Positions 17,993-25,990 of a stretch of DNA of 64,000 bases are shown piece by piece. The notes under the pieces were generated by a model, which ran no database searches, was not told the DNA's origin, and was given only the letters and a program-made list of their open reading frames with translations. Numbering within the stretch: position 1 is the stretch's first letter; each line of letters begins with the position of its first letter. The stretch is from Natronohydrobacter thiooxidans (GTDB lineage Bacteria; Pseudomonadota; Alphaproteobacteria; Rhodobacterales; Rhodobacteraceae): the NCBI RefSeq assembly GCF_001884735.1, contig NZ_MJAP01000012.1, forward strand, positions 1-64,000, given 5' to 3'. The position numbers were made by a program, and so were the translations under genes.

Positions 17993-18669
17993 CGCTGCAA
18001 TCCCACCCATGGAAAGAGGATACGGTAGACCCCCACCATCAGCGCCTTGAAGCTGAGCGATATCGCGATATAGATCGCGGTCAGCGTGACAAACACCTCG
18101 AAGGTGCGGAAGGTGCGGCTGTCGATGAAGATCCCGGCATTGGTCAGATCACGCACCCCGATTTCCGAAATGATGCCCGTGGTCAGAAACAGGAAGATGA
18201 ACTGACTGCTCAGTGACGGAAACATCTTGCCCACGGCTTGCGGCAGGGTGATCTTGAAGAAGATGATCAGCGGCGTGATACCCATGGCCTGCGCCGCTTC
18301 TTCCTGCCCCTTGCCGACCGTATTGAACCCCGCGCGCAGGATCTCGGCAAAATAGGCCGAGAAATTCAGCACCAGCGCCAGCAGCGCATGCGCCCAGAAG
18401 GGCCATTGATAGCCCAGAAGCAGCGGCAGCCCGAAGGCCACGAAAAAAAGCTGTACGATCAGCGGCGTGTTGCGGATGAACTCGACATAGGCGGCGGCGA
18501 CCCAATGCACCCCGAACACCCGCCGGTGGCGCAGAAAGCCAAGGATCATGGCGATGGCGAAACCGATCACCCCCGCCAGCAAGGTCAGCCCCGCACTCAG
18601 CGCCGCGCCTTCAAACAGTAGCCGCAGGTAATCGGCATTCCGGAATATCTCGAAGAAACGTAGTTCCAC
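17989..18669 (-). CDS. Amino-acid ABC transporter permease
   Basis: 226 residues with five hydrophobic helices, the motif FIRNTPLIVQLFFVAFGLP that is strongly conserved in polar amino-acid permeases, and an EAA loop ILRAGFNTVGKGQEEAAQAMG. It begins with GTG at 18669, preceded by AGAGGAC. It is the first gene of the operon. No ATP-binding subunit gene is found on either side. Confidence 0.87.
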   Translation of the reverse strand: MELRFFEIFRNADYLRLLFEGAALSAGLTLLAGVIGFAIAMILGFLRHRRVFGVHWVAAAYVEFIRNTPLIVQLFFVAFGLPLLLGYQWPFWAHALLALVLNFSAYFAEILRAGFNTVGKGQEEAAQAMGITPLIIFFKITLPQAVGKMFPSLSSQFIFLFLTTGIISEIGVRDLTNAGIFIDSRTFRTFEVFVTLTAIYIAISLSFKALMVGVYRILFPWVGLQR

Positions 18670-18949
18670 CTGTTCTGTCCTCTGGCCCGCGTTCAGATGA
18701 CGCGACAGCCATTGCGCTGTGCTGGCCAGACAGATTTTCAGATAAGACCTGTTTGTTTTTTTTGAATATCCACGGCTGCGCCGTTTATGTGCTGGAAAAA
18801 ATTATAAAATTCTGCGCTGCCGGGCAGGCCACGCTTGCAGCCCACGGCCCGCCCACGGGCTGCTCTGCTCAAAATATCCGCTGTCTGATCATTATTTGTT
18901 CAGGATTTGATCGCGGGCAGCGCCTGAACCCAGACCCGCCCGCGCCGCC
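18670..18949. other. AT-rich intergenic region upstream of the amino-acid importer
   Basis: 280 bases without a convincing gene. It contains an unusual run of eight T (near 18760) and a minus-strand TATAAT about 130 bases upstream of the permease start that could be a -10 element, although no good -35 is visible. The last 20 or so bases belong to the 3' side of the exporter permease gene. Overlapping frames here are weak and unlike proteins. Confidence 0.4.
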
Positions 18950-19810
18950 CTATCTGCGCCGATACAGCCACAGGACCAGTGGCGCCATCACCAGCGTCAG
19001 CACCACAGGGCCAATCAGCGCCAGTCCGATCTGGCTCAGGCTGGCTGTCCCGGACATCAGCCCGCGCAACGCGGTCGCCATCAGGGATATCGGGTTCACC
19101 TCGACAAAGCTGCGCAGCCAGCCGGGCATCGTGGCCGGGTCCACCATGATGTTCGACGCGAAAGTGACCGGAAACAGGATCGTGAAACCAAGCGTCATGA
19201 CCGTCATCGGGGTGCGCACCAGCAGGCCCAGCACGATGAACACCCAGCCCATGCCGAACCCGATGGACAAGAGCATCGCGAAGGCAAGCAGGGTGCCGAT
19301 CACTCCGGCCTCGGGCCGGTAGCCAAGGATCAGCCCGATCCCCAGAATGATACCGCCCGCAATCAGGTGACGCAGCAAATCCCCGACCATCAGCCCCGCA
19401 AAGGGGGCAAGCGACCAGATCGGCAAGGTGCGGAACCGGTCGAACAGCCCCTTCTGGAAATCCGTTGACAGGCCCATCCCCGAATAGACCGAGTTGAACA
19501 CAACCGTCTGCACCAGAATGCCGGGCAGGAAGAATTGCAGATACTCCCCCGGCGACCCGGCCAGCGCGCCCCCAAAGACGAAGGTGAACAGCAAGGTGAA
19601 CATGATCGGCGTCATGACCAGATCGAACAGTTGTTCGGGGACATGGCGGAATTTCAGGATCGCCCGCCAGCCGAAGACCAGCGCGTTCGACATCGGCCCC
19701 GGCGGCGCAGGCGGGGCAATATGGCGCAATGCGGCAATGCCGGGTGCACCGCCCAGGGCTGCGCGGTCCTTGCGCAGCGGCTCGGCGGGGGCTGCGGTGA
19801 TATCACTCAT
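18950..19810 (-). CDS. ABC-2 type exporter permease (DrrB-like)
   Basis: 286 residues: a proline/alanine-rich cytosolic N-terminus (about 45 residues) then six membrane helices. The segment FWRAILKFRHVPEQLFDLVMTPIMF-like start of the membrane part, the block QTVVFNSVYSGMGLSTDFQKGLFDRFRTLPI and the C-terminal NPISLMATALRGLMSG are typical of daunorubicin-resistance type permeases. It should export a hydrophobic compound, lipid or antibiotic together with the ATPase encoded just upstream; the genes overlap by 4 bases. Substrate unknown. Confidence 0.87.
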   Translation of the reverse strand: MSDITAAPAEPLRKDRAALGGAPGIAALRHIAPPAPPGPMSNALVFGWRAILKFRHVPEQLFDLVMTPIMFTLLFTFVFGGALAGSPGEYLQFFLPGILVQTVVFNSVYSGMGLSTDFQKGLFDRFRTLPIWSLAPFAGLMVGDLLRHLIAGGIILGIGLILGYRPEAGVIGTLLAFAMLLSIGFGMGWVFIVLGLLVRTPMTVMTLGFTILFPVTFASNIMVDPATMPGWLRSFVEVNPISLMATALRGLMSGTASLSQIGLALIGPVVLTLVMAPLVLWLYRRR

Positions 19811-20799
19811 GACGCTGCCGCCTCCTCTGGGTTTTGCGGGGTCTCGGATGTCGCAGGCTGGCCGGTCAGCGCGAAGAACACCTCATCCAGACTGGGCGCC
19901 CCCAGACGGAAATCGGCCACACTGACCCCCGCCGCGATAAGGGCGGCAATTGCGGCATTGGCGTCTGCGGCATTGCCCGCTGGAACCGACAGCTCCGCCC
20001 CTTCCGGGCTGCGCTGCACCGCGCTTCCCAGCCGCGCGGCCAGCAGTTCTGCCGCAGCCTCCAGCTGGGACTGATCGGCCAGTGACACATGCAGCACGCC
20101 CGAGCCGGTTGCGGCCTTCAGCTCGCGGCTGGTGCCCTCGGCAATCTTGCGGCCATGGTCGATCACGGCAATGCGTTCGGCAAGCTGATCGGCTTCTTCC
20201 AGATATTGCGTGGTCAGCAGAATCGTCACGCCGGACTCGGCCAGTTGCCGGATCAGATGCCACACGCCTTTCCGCGCCGAAGGGTCCAGCCCCGTGGTCG
20301 GCTCATCCAGAAACAACACGCCGGGCGTCACCACAAGCGAGGCCGCGATATCCAGCCTGCGCCGCATACCGCCGGAATAATCCTTGACCTGCTTGCGCGC
20401 CGCGCCCGACAGCTCGAACGCGGCCAGCAATTCATCGGCGCGGATGCGTGCCGCGCGCCCCCGAAACCCCCAGAGCCGCGCCAGCATCATCAGATTGTCG
20501 CGCCCGGTCAGATCTTCATCCAGCGAGGCGAACTGACCCGTCATCGCGATAGAGGCGCGGACCTTCTGTGGCGCAGCGGCGATATCATGGCCCATCACGG
20601 TGGCTGTGCCGTCATCGGCTGCGGTCAGCGTGGCCAGCATTCGCAACAGCGTGGTCTTGCCCGCACCATTCGGCCCGAGCACGGCAAAGATCATGCCGCG
20701 CCGCACATCCAGATCGATCCCCGCAACAGCGGTCAGATCGCCAAAGCGCCGGACAAGCCCGCGCGCGCATATCGCTAGGTTTGAAGCGTCGTTTGTCAC
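19807..20799 (-). CDS. ABC exporter ATP-binding protein (DrrA-like)
   Basis: About 330 residues. Walker A is GPNGAGKTT, the signature is YSGGMRRRLDIAASL, Walker B is VLFLDEPTTGLD, and the C-terminal extension ending in APSLDEVFFALTG is the DrrA-type domain. I chose the GTG at 20799, which gives the usual DrrA length; in-frame starts at 20841 and 20868 would lengthen it. It energises the permease at 18950-19810 and overlaps it by 4 bases. Confidence 0.88.
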   Translation of the reverse strand: MTNDASNLAICARGLVRRFGDLTAVAGIDLDVRRGMIFAVLGPNGAGKTTLLRMLATLTAADDGTATVMGHDIAAAPQKVRASIAMTGQFASLDEDLTGRDNLMMLARLWGFRGRAARIRADELLAAFELSGAARKQVKDYSGGMRRRLDIAASLVVTPGVLFLDEPTTGLDPSARKGVWHLIRQLAESGVTILLTTQYLEEADQLAERIAVIDHGRKIAEGTSRELKAATGSGVLHVSLADQSQLEAAAELLAARLGSAVQRSPEGAELSVPAGNAADANAAIAALIAAGVSVADFRLGAPSLDEVFFALTGQPATSETPQNPEEAAAS

Positions 20800-21064
20800 T
20801 GTCCGGGTCCATTGATCTGGGTTTGTTCTCTGCGCCAGCATATAAACCAAGCTTCGGCACCTGAACACCCCGCCGCGCGGATTGCAGATTTTTCACCGGT
20901 CGCTGTCAGGCGCCGCGCAGGATTCTGCCCGCGCCGGGGCGTTGACGCGGATCGTGAATGCGCGGGCATATCGCCCCTATGGCGCATCTGCCGGGTCGGT
21001 CCTGCCGCGTCGCGCCTTGGTTAACCCCACGGAGTCACGCCAAGAATTCTCCATGGTCAGGGAT

Positions 21065-21092
21065 TTGCCGCAATGCGGCATAGACATAAAAT
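21065..21092 (+). promoter_or_regulatory. Candidate promoter with overlapping palindrome
   Basis: TTGCCG (21065-21070) and TAAAAT (21087-21092) are separated by 16 bases. The perfect palindrome TGCCGCA-A-TGCGGCA (21066-21080) covers the -35 element and spacer, a position suited to a repressor. If real, transcription would start about 450 bases upstream of the first enzyme gene. Promoter calls by eye in this group are weak. Confidence 0.35.
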
Positions 21093-21110
21093 TACGACAC
21101 TCCATCAATC

Positions 21111-21157
21111 TGACAAATAAAATTGCTCTTTCCCATGTCTGACAGGTTTTTGACAGG
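21111..21157 (+). promoter_or_regulatory. TGACA repeat cluster, candidate response-regulator site
   Basis: TGACA occurs at 21111, 21140 and 21151; the last two are TGACAGG copies exactly 11 bases apart. Direct repeats one helical turn apart are the usual target of OmpR-family regulators, and this operon encodes one (36513-37187). The link is an inference from spacing only. Confidence 0.35.
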
Positions 21158-21242
21158 TCCATTCCGTATCGTTGCCCCACGTCCTGCTCCCCGTGGTGAT
21201 CCATAACGAGGGGCAGGGCGTCAGGAGGAGGAGGAGAGAAGA

Positions 21243-21365
21243 GTGGCTGCATTCGCATCGATCTTCGCTGGACCGCAACCGATCACCGCCCGCGCGATCG
21301 CTCGAAACCATCGCGCTGCTTGTGTCGCTGTCAAAGGCGGCCTCCGACACGGGCGACGAGGCTGA
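21243..21365 (+). CDS. Possible 40-residue leader peptide
   Basis: A GTG at 21243 follows an exceptionally strong purine stretch with repeated GGAGG ending 8 bases upstream. The frame codes MAAFASIFAGPQPITARAI and continues as an arginine-rich tail to a TGA at 21363. No family is recognised. The good ribosome binding site and position in the long leader make a regulatory leader peptide possible; the composition is equally compatible with chance. Confidence 0.25.
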   Translation: MAAFASIFAGPQPITARAIARNHRAACVAVKGGLRHGRRG

Positions 21366-21547
21366 CGCCAACCGCAATCCAGAATTTCGTGACACCGCTC
21401 ATCGCCGCGCGCGCAGGGCGCGGCGAGATGCGCAGGGCTGGCACAGTCCCTGACTGACGCCACACCCGCAGCCAATGCCTGCCCCGGATGGCCGGAATGT
21501 GCTGCGACAGGTGCTGAAACTGAACGACGACCGGGGGGAGACGAGAC

Positions 21548-22828
21548 GTGAATATCACAGGAATGCTGCAGGGCAGCAAGCTGTTGCAATATGTTGGTTT
21601 TCCGACAACCGAAGTGCTCGGACCTTCGGCATCCGAACAGGAAATCCAGGATCTGATCGCGCGGCACGGGCTGGTCTTCATCAAGCCGGTCTTCAAGGGC
21701 GGTGTCGGCAAAAAGGGCAAGGCCGGGCTGATCGGCAAGGCGCGTGACCTGAAAACCGCGCTGGCCGAAAAGGAACGGCTGTATTTTGCCGAGCATCGCC
21801 ACGGCAATGCTGTGGCCAAGGCCAATGGCGTGACCTTCGAGGCCGGTGTGCCCGCCGAACATGAAATCTATTTCGCCATCACCGACGACACCCGCTACCG
21901 CGCCCCGACGATGACCCTGACCCATCGCGGCGGGGTCGATATCGAGGAACTGGACAAGACCGAGATTGCCACCGTCCCCTTTGACAGCCTGACCGGCCTC
22001 AAAGCGTTCGTCGTGGCCAATGCCCTGAGCGATATCGGCGCACCGAAAGAGATCATCTCGCCCCTGGTGCAGGAACTGCCCAAGCTCTGGGAGTTGATGC
22101 ACCATTACGGCATGACCACGATCGAGCTGAACCCGATCCGCATGCGCCCCGGCAAGGGCGGGCGGCTGACTCCGGTGGCCTGCGATTTCAAATGCGGCTT
22201 TGACCGGGATGACCCGCGCGTCGCGCGCCTTGGCCTGCCCGCGCATCTTTTCACCTCGGATGTCTCGGATTTCGAGCAGGAGGTGAACCAGCTCCGCACC
22301 CATCAGGGCCAGTCGGATGTGTTCGTCATCAATGACAAGGGCACGATCCTTGCGCCGACCTTCGGCGGGGGCGCCAACAGCCTCGTGACCGAAGTGCTGG
22401 GCGATGCCGCGATCATCAGCTCGGATTTCGGCGGCAACCCGCCCTACGAGAAGATGAAATCAGTGGCCTCGATCTGCTACCGGCATTTCCTCAAGCAGTC
22501 CAATGTGCTGTTCATCATCGGCGGCAAATCGAACAATACCGATATTCACGAGACCTTCCGCGGCATGGGCGACGCGCTGCGCCAGCATTTCTCCGATCAC
22601 GGACCGACACCGCTCTATGTGGTGGTCGGGCGTGGCGGGCCGAACCTCGTGCGCGGCATGGGCAATCTGGCCGATACCTGCGACGCGCTGGGGCTTCCCT
22701 ACCGGTTCTTCGGCTTCGACAGCGCGATCTCCGAAGTCGTGAACTATGCCAAGAAAGTCGATCTGTGGATGCGCGATGGCGGGCGGGCCGAAATCGCCCG
22801 CTCGCTGGGCATCAAGGAAACGGTCTGA
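21548..22828 (+). CDS. ATP-citrate-lyase-like small subunit (ATP-grasp plus citrate-binding domain)
   Basis: 426 residues. The N-terminal 240 residues form an ATP-grasp_2 fold like succinyl-CoA synthetase beta (FIKPVFKGGVGKKGKAGLIG; ELNPIRM). The C-terminal part resembles the citrate-binding domain of ATP-citrate lyase: GGGAN at 273-277, Asn329-x-Thr331 and Arg362 in GRGGPN match, as I recall the human ACLY structure, the residues that hold citrate. With the next gene it should phosphorylate citrate and form citryl-CoA. It starts with GTG after GGGGGGAGACGAGAC. It is the first enzyme of a thirteen-gene operon and 17 bases from its partner. Malate-CoA ligase is an alternative, but that enzyme lacks this C-terminal domain. 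Confidence 0.8.
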   Translation: MNITGMLQGSKLLQYVGFPTTEVLGPSASEQEIQDLIARHGLVFIKPVFKGGVGKKGKAGLIGKARDLKTALAEKERLYFAEHRHGNAVAKANGVTFEAGVPAEHEIYFAITDDTRYRAPTMTLTHRGGVDIEELDKTEIATVPFDSLTGLKAFVVANALSDIGAPKEIISPLVQELPKLWELMHHYGMTTIELNPIRMRPGKGGRLTPVACDFKCGFDRDDPRVARLGLPAHLFTSDVSDFEQEVNQLRTHQGQSDVFVINDKGTILAPTFGGGANSLVTEVLGDAAIISSDFGGNPPYEKMKSVASICYRHFLKQSNVLFIIGGKSNNTDIHETFRGMGDALRQHFSDHGPTPLYVVVGRGGPNLVRGMGNLADTCDALGLPYRFFGFDSAISEVVNYAKKVDLWMRDGGRAEIARSLGIKETV

Positions 22829-22845
22829 AGGGGAGGGACGGTACG

Positions 22846-25557
22846 ATGCATGTCAAAGGGATCGAAGGCTTTCCTTATTATATGGGCATCCGCTCGCTGG
22901 CCGATATCGCCACCCCGGACGACCGGGTCGTGGTGCTGAACGCCATGGGCGGCGAAAGCCGCGAGGTGACGCCGACCAGCCATGCCTTTTCGGGTGGCAA
23001 TGTCGTCTATGGTGTCTCGCCAGGGCGGCGCGGGCAGGTTCTGGCCACGCCTGCGGGCAATATTCCGATCTTCAACAATGTGCGCGAAGGGTTGAATGCC
23101 GGGCACAGCTTCAATACCGGCGTGGTCTATCTGCCCCCTTCGGGCGTGCGCGATGGCGTTGCCGAACTGGTGCGGGTGAACCCCGATCTGAAGAAGATCG
23201 TCATCATCACCGAAAAGATCGCCATTCATGACGCCCGCGAAATCCGCGCCATGGCGCAGGCCAACGGGATCGACGTGATCGGCGGCAACTGCCTTGGTGT
23301 GGCGGATAGCTGGAACCGGGTGCGTATCGGCGGGGCGCTTGGCGGCGACCACCCCGAGGAATCCCTGCTGAAAGGCTCGGTCGCGATCTTCTCGAATTCG
23401 GGCGGCTTCACCACCACCATCGCCCAGTATCTGGCGACGGCGGGCTGGGGCACCACCACGCTGATCTCCTCGGGCAAGGATGTCTATATCCACTACGCTG
23501 CCCGTGATTTCGCCTATGGGCTTGCCAATGACGACCGCTCGGCTGCGGCAGTGCTCTATTGCGAGCCGGGGGGCTACTATGAATACGGTGTGGAATTCGA
23601 CAAGCCCGTAGTGGCCTGTATCGTCGGGCGCTGGAAATCGCGCCTGACCCGCGCAGTGGGCCATGCCGGGGCCATGGCCGGGTCCGGCGACCGGGCCGAG
23701 GACAAGGAAAGCTGGTTCCAAGAGGCCTTTGGCGTCGCGGGCAGTTTCTCGGATGATCCGACGCAATTCTCCGCAAAAGGCGCGGTTGTCACCAATATCG
23801 CTGATATTCCCGCAGCCCTGACGGCAGTGATGGACCTGAACGGCAAGACCCCGGATTTCGCCCCAAGGGGCAATCTGGAACTGAAGCCATGGATCGCGAA
23901 TGATCAGGGGCTGACGCTGCCCCCCGACATCGCCCTGCCTCCGGTCGAAGCGACACCGCCCTATAATGCCCAGATCGCCGCGCTGAAAACGCAGATTGGA
24001 GCCACGGTCGCGCGCCAGACCATGAAGGACCGCTCCGGCGCCTCGATCATGGATGCCAAGACCCAGGTGACGCGCGTCCATGGTCATTCGGTGCTTGACC
24101 TTGCAGTGACGCCGCTCGAAGCTGTCTATGCCCTGCCGCTGGTGCATGAGATCGCGGGGCCCAATGACCGGGCGATGCTGGATATCGCGGTGGCGTCCGA
24201 AGTCAATCTGGTGGGCGATCCGGCGCTGACAGCCGCCGAGGCCGCGCGCGAGGCGGGCAATTCGCCCAATACCGTCATGGCTGCCGCGGCGGCCATCATC
24301 GGGCCGAAACGGGTCGACCGGGCGCTGGACTGCACAAGGGTTCTGATCGACCTTTTCGCCCATTCCGGGCTGCGCGACGCCGCTGATACCGGGTTCGACA
24401 GTTCCGGCATCTCCCTGAGTGCCGAGCAGGCGCCGCTGTTTCTCGCGACCGAAGCCGAAGCCGATGATCCGCGCCCCGAGGCCATGCTGGAAGCCGTCCG
24501 GGCGCGCGGCGGGCAATCGGTGTTCCTCGATTTTCTGGACCGCACGCCGGGCCGCAAATCCCGCGATGCCATCCTCGCCGCCATCGCGCTGACCTTCGCC
24601 TGGGCGCCGCTGATGCGCAAGAAGATCACCCGGCTGACCGCCGAGTCGCTGCCCTGGTATCTGCGGCTCTATGGGGTGATGATCGGCGCGTCCATTCCCG
24701 CCCGCCATCACCAGCATGGGGCGCTCTGGGGCATCCCGCGCGAGGAACGTTTCAGCAAATGGACCATGGCCGATCTGTGCTTTCTGGCCATCACCGGACG
24801 CAAGCCCGTGGGCGACGAGGCGCTGCCGGTGCAGATCCTGATCGGGCTTCTGATCTCGAACGGGCCCGGCTCGATCACCGCGCAGGGGGCCAAGGGGGCG
24901 GTGGCCGCCGACGGGCCGCAAACGCCCTCGCGGGTGCAGATCAACAAGGCGATGATCGGGTTTCTGACCCATTCGGGCTATAGCCATGGCGGCAACGGCT
25001 ATGAGGGCATCGCTTTCCTTCTGGACCATTTCGCCGCCAGCGGCCTGAAGAACCCCGCCGACCCGGGTCACGGGCTTGACCTCAAATCCATGGCCCGCCA
25101 GTTCGCCCGCGACTACAAGGCCGAAAAGGCCGCCGCGAAAGAACTGGGCTCTGCCGTGCGCGCCCTGCCCGGCGTGCACCACCCGGTGTTCAAGGACAAA
25201 CCCGTCAACCATGACCCGCGCGAACGCTTTATCGCCGAATTCATGGCGGAACGCGGACATTACAATGTCTTTCACGAGTTCTATCAAGAGGTTGTACAGG
25301 CGCTCTATGCCGAAGGCGTCTCGCGCTATGTGTTTTGCGTGAATGTCGATGCAGTGATCGCGGCGCTGCTCCTGGCGCTGCTCTGGGATGACTATCGCGA
25401 TGGTAAGCTGACAAACCGCGATCTGGAAAACGCGGCCTTCACGGTGTTTCTCTATGGCAGGATGATCGGGGCGGCTGCGGAAATCGACGACCATATCAAC
25501 CGTGGTCGCAACATGGACACCCGCACCCCCGCGGCAAATTGCGGCTACGTCGTCTGA
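22846..25557 (+). CDS. ATP-citrate-lyase-like large subunit: CoA ligase plus citrate-synthase-homology domain
   Basis: 903 residues, about 300 longer than the AclA subunits I know. Residues 1-330 are a CoA-binding/CoA-ligase unit like succinyl-CoA synthetase alpha, with SNSGGFTTTIAQYLAT and the phosphohistidine loop GHAGA (His273). Residues about 410-515 look like part of a citrate-synthase fold (HGHSVLDLAV, NTVMAAAAAIIGPKRVD). Residues 600-903 match the citrate-synthase domain of ACLY: GVHHPV (His778/779) in place of GIGHRV, and CVNVDAVIAA with Asp835 for the catalytic Asp. Where ACLY has the DHGP histidine, this protein has SNGP (Asn672). ATG 22846 follows GGGGAGGGACGG. The expected reaction is citrate + CoA + ATP to acetyl-CoA + oxaloacetate, but the His-to-Asn change makes this uncertain. 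Confidence 0.75.
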   Translation: MHVKGIEGFPYYMGIRSLADIATPDDRVVVLNAMGGESREVTPTSHAFSGGNVVYGVSPGRRGQVLATPAGNIPIFNNVREGLNAGHSFNTGVVYLPPSGVRDGVAELVRVNPDLKKIVIITEKIAIHDAREIRAMAQANGIDVIGGNCLGVADSWNRVRIGGALGGDHPEESLLKGSVAIFSNSGGFTTTIAQYLATAGWGTTTLISSGKDVYIHYAARDFAYGLANDDRSAAAVLYCEPGGYYEYGVEFDKPVVACIVGRWKSRLTRAVGHAGAMAGSGDRAEDKESWFQEAFGVAGSFSDDPTQFSAKGAVVTNIADIPAALTAVMDLNGKTPDFAPRGNLELKPWIANDQGLTLPPDIALPPVEATPPYNAQIAALKTQIGATVARQTMKDRSGASIMDAKTQVTRVHGHSVLDLAVTPLEAVYALPLVHEIAGPNDRAMLDIAVASEVNLVGDPALTAAEAAREAGNSPNTVMAAAAAIIGPKRVDRALDCTRVLIDLFAHSGLRDAADTGFDSSGISLSAEQAPLFLATEAEADDPRPEAMLEAVRARGGQSVFLDFLDRTPGRKSRDAILAAIALTFAWAPLMRKKITRLTAESLPWYLRLYGVMIGASIPARHHQHGALWGIPREERFSKWTMADLCFLAITGRKPVGDEALPVQILIGLLISNGPGSITAQGAKGAVAADGPQTPSRVQINKAMIGFLTHSGYSHGGNGYEGIAFLLDHFAASGLKNPADPGHGLDLKSMARQFARDYKAEKAAAKELGSAVRALPGVHHPVFKDKPVNHDPRERFIAEFMAERGHYNVFHEFYQEVVQALYAEGVSRYVFCVNVDAVIAALLLALLWDDYRDGKLTNRDLENAAFTVFLYGRMIGAAAEIDDHINRGRNMDTRTPAANCGYVV

Positions 25558-25952
25558 TGCCCGCCGCAACACCGCCTGCGGGGCTGCCCGCGATCCGCAC
25601 CATCGCCATGCCCGCCGATACCAACCCTGCCGGCGATATTTTCGGCGGCTGGCTGATGGCGCAGATGGATCTGGCTGCGGGCAATACCGCCGCAAGGATC
25701 GCGCGCGGGCGCAGCGCCACCATCGCCGTGGACGGGATCGTGTTCCTCAAACCCGTGCATGTGGGCGACGAGGTGACGATCCATACCGATCTCATCTCAA
25801 CCGGGCGCAGCTCGATGAAGATCCATGTCGAGGCATGGCGGCGCAGCCGCGATGGCGATGAGAGCGAGAAGGTGACAGATGCAACCTTCACCTTCGTGGC
25901 GCTCGACATGGCCGGGCGGCCCAGACCGATACCAGGGGCGGCAACCGAATAG
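25557..25952 (+). CDS. YciA-like acyl-CoA thioesterase (hotdog fold)
   Basis: 131 residues. The hotdog signature is clear: MPADTNPAGDIFGGWLMAQMD with the catalytic-region Asn-Pro-x-Gly-x-x-Phe-Gly-Gly, then VDGIVFLKPVHVGDEVTIHTD. YciA-type enzymes hydrolyse short to medium acyl-CoA esters. The start overlaps the stop of the large lyase subunit as TGATG, so translation is coupled. In this operon it could relieve CoA trapping or release free 3-hydroxybutyrate or acetate; its role is inferred. Confidence 0.85.
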   Translation: MPAATPPAGLPAIRTIAMPADTNPAGDIFGGWLMAQMDLAAGNTAARIARGRSATIAVDGIVFLKPVHVGDEVTIHTDLISTGRSSMKIHVEAWRRSRDGDESEKVTDATFTFVALDMAGRPRPIPGAATE

Positions 25953-25990
25953 GCACCGCAAAGGGGCCAAGGAAGAGGGAGGAAACAGCA

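Larger units (their letters stand above)
20800..21547. other. Long regulatory intergenic region upstream of the citrate-lyase/PHB operon
   Basis: About 750 bases between two divergent transcription units. It holds an AT-rich island (about 21060-21175) in which I see a palindrome, a candidate promoter and three TGACA repeats, listed separately, and a possible 40-codon leader frame at 21243. The part from 21370 to 21540 is GC-rich with small stems and no recognisable gene. The operon mRNA would thus carry a long leader. Confidence 0.5.

Noticed and set aside
18753..19322. A plus-strand 189-codon frame upstream of and across the ABC-2 permease gene
   Set aside because: Most of it lies antisense to a clear ABC-2 permease, and the N-terminal part has low-complexity, atypical composition without a ribosome binding site.
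18950..20799. DrrA-type ATPase as the missing ATPase of the adjacent amino-acid importer
   Set aside because: Its C-terminal extension and 4-base overlap with an ABC-2 permease mark it as an exporter ATPase. Amino-acid importer ATPases are about 240-260 residues with a different signature context.
21548..25557. Reductive TCA cycle (autotrophy) suggested by ATP-citrate lyase
   Set aside because: No fumarate reductase, 2-oxoglutarate:ferredoxin oxidoreductase or pyruvate:ferredoxin oxidoreductase is present, and the neighbours are malic enzyme, oxidative PDH and PHB genes, which points to acetyl-CoA supply instead.
22744..25695. A 983-codon open frame antisense to the large citrate-lyase-like subunit
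   Set aside because: It mirrors a gene with clear CoA-ligase and citrate-synthase motifs, has no recognisable domain itself, and its His/Arg/Gly-rich composition is typical of antisense frames in GC-rich DNA.
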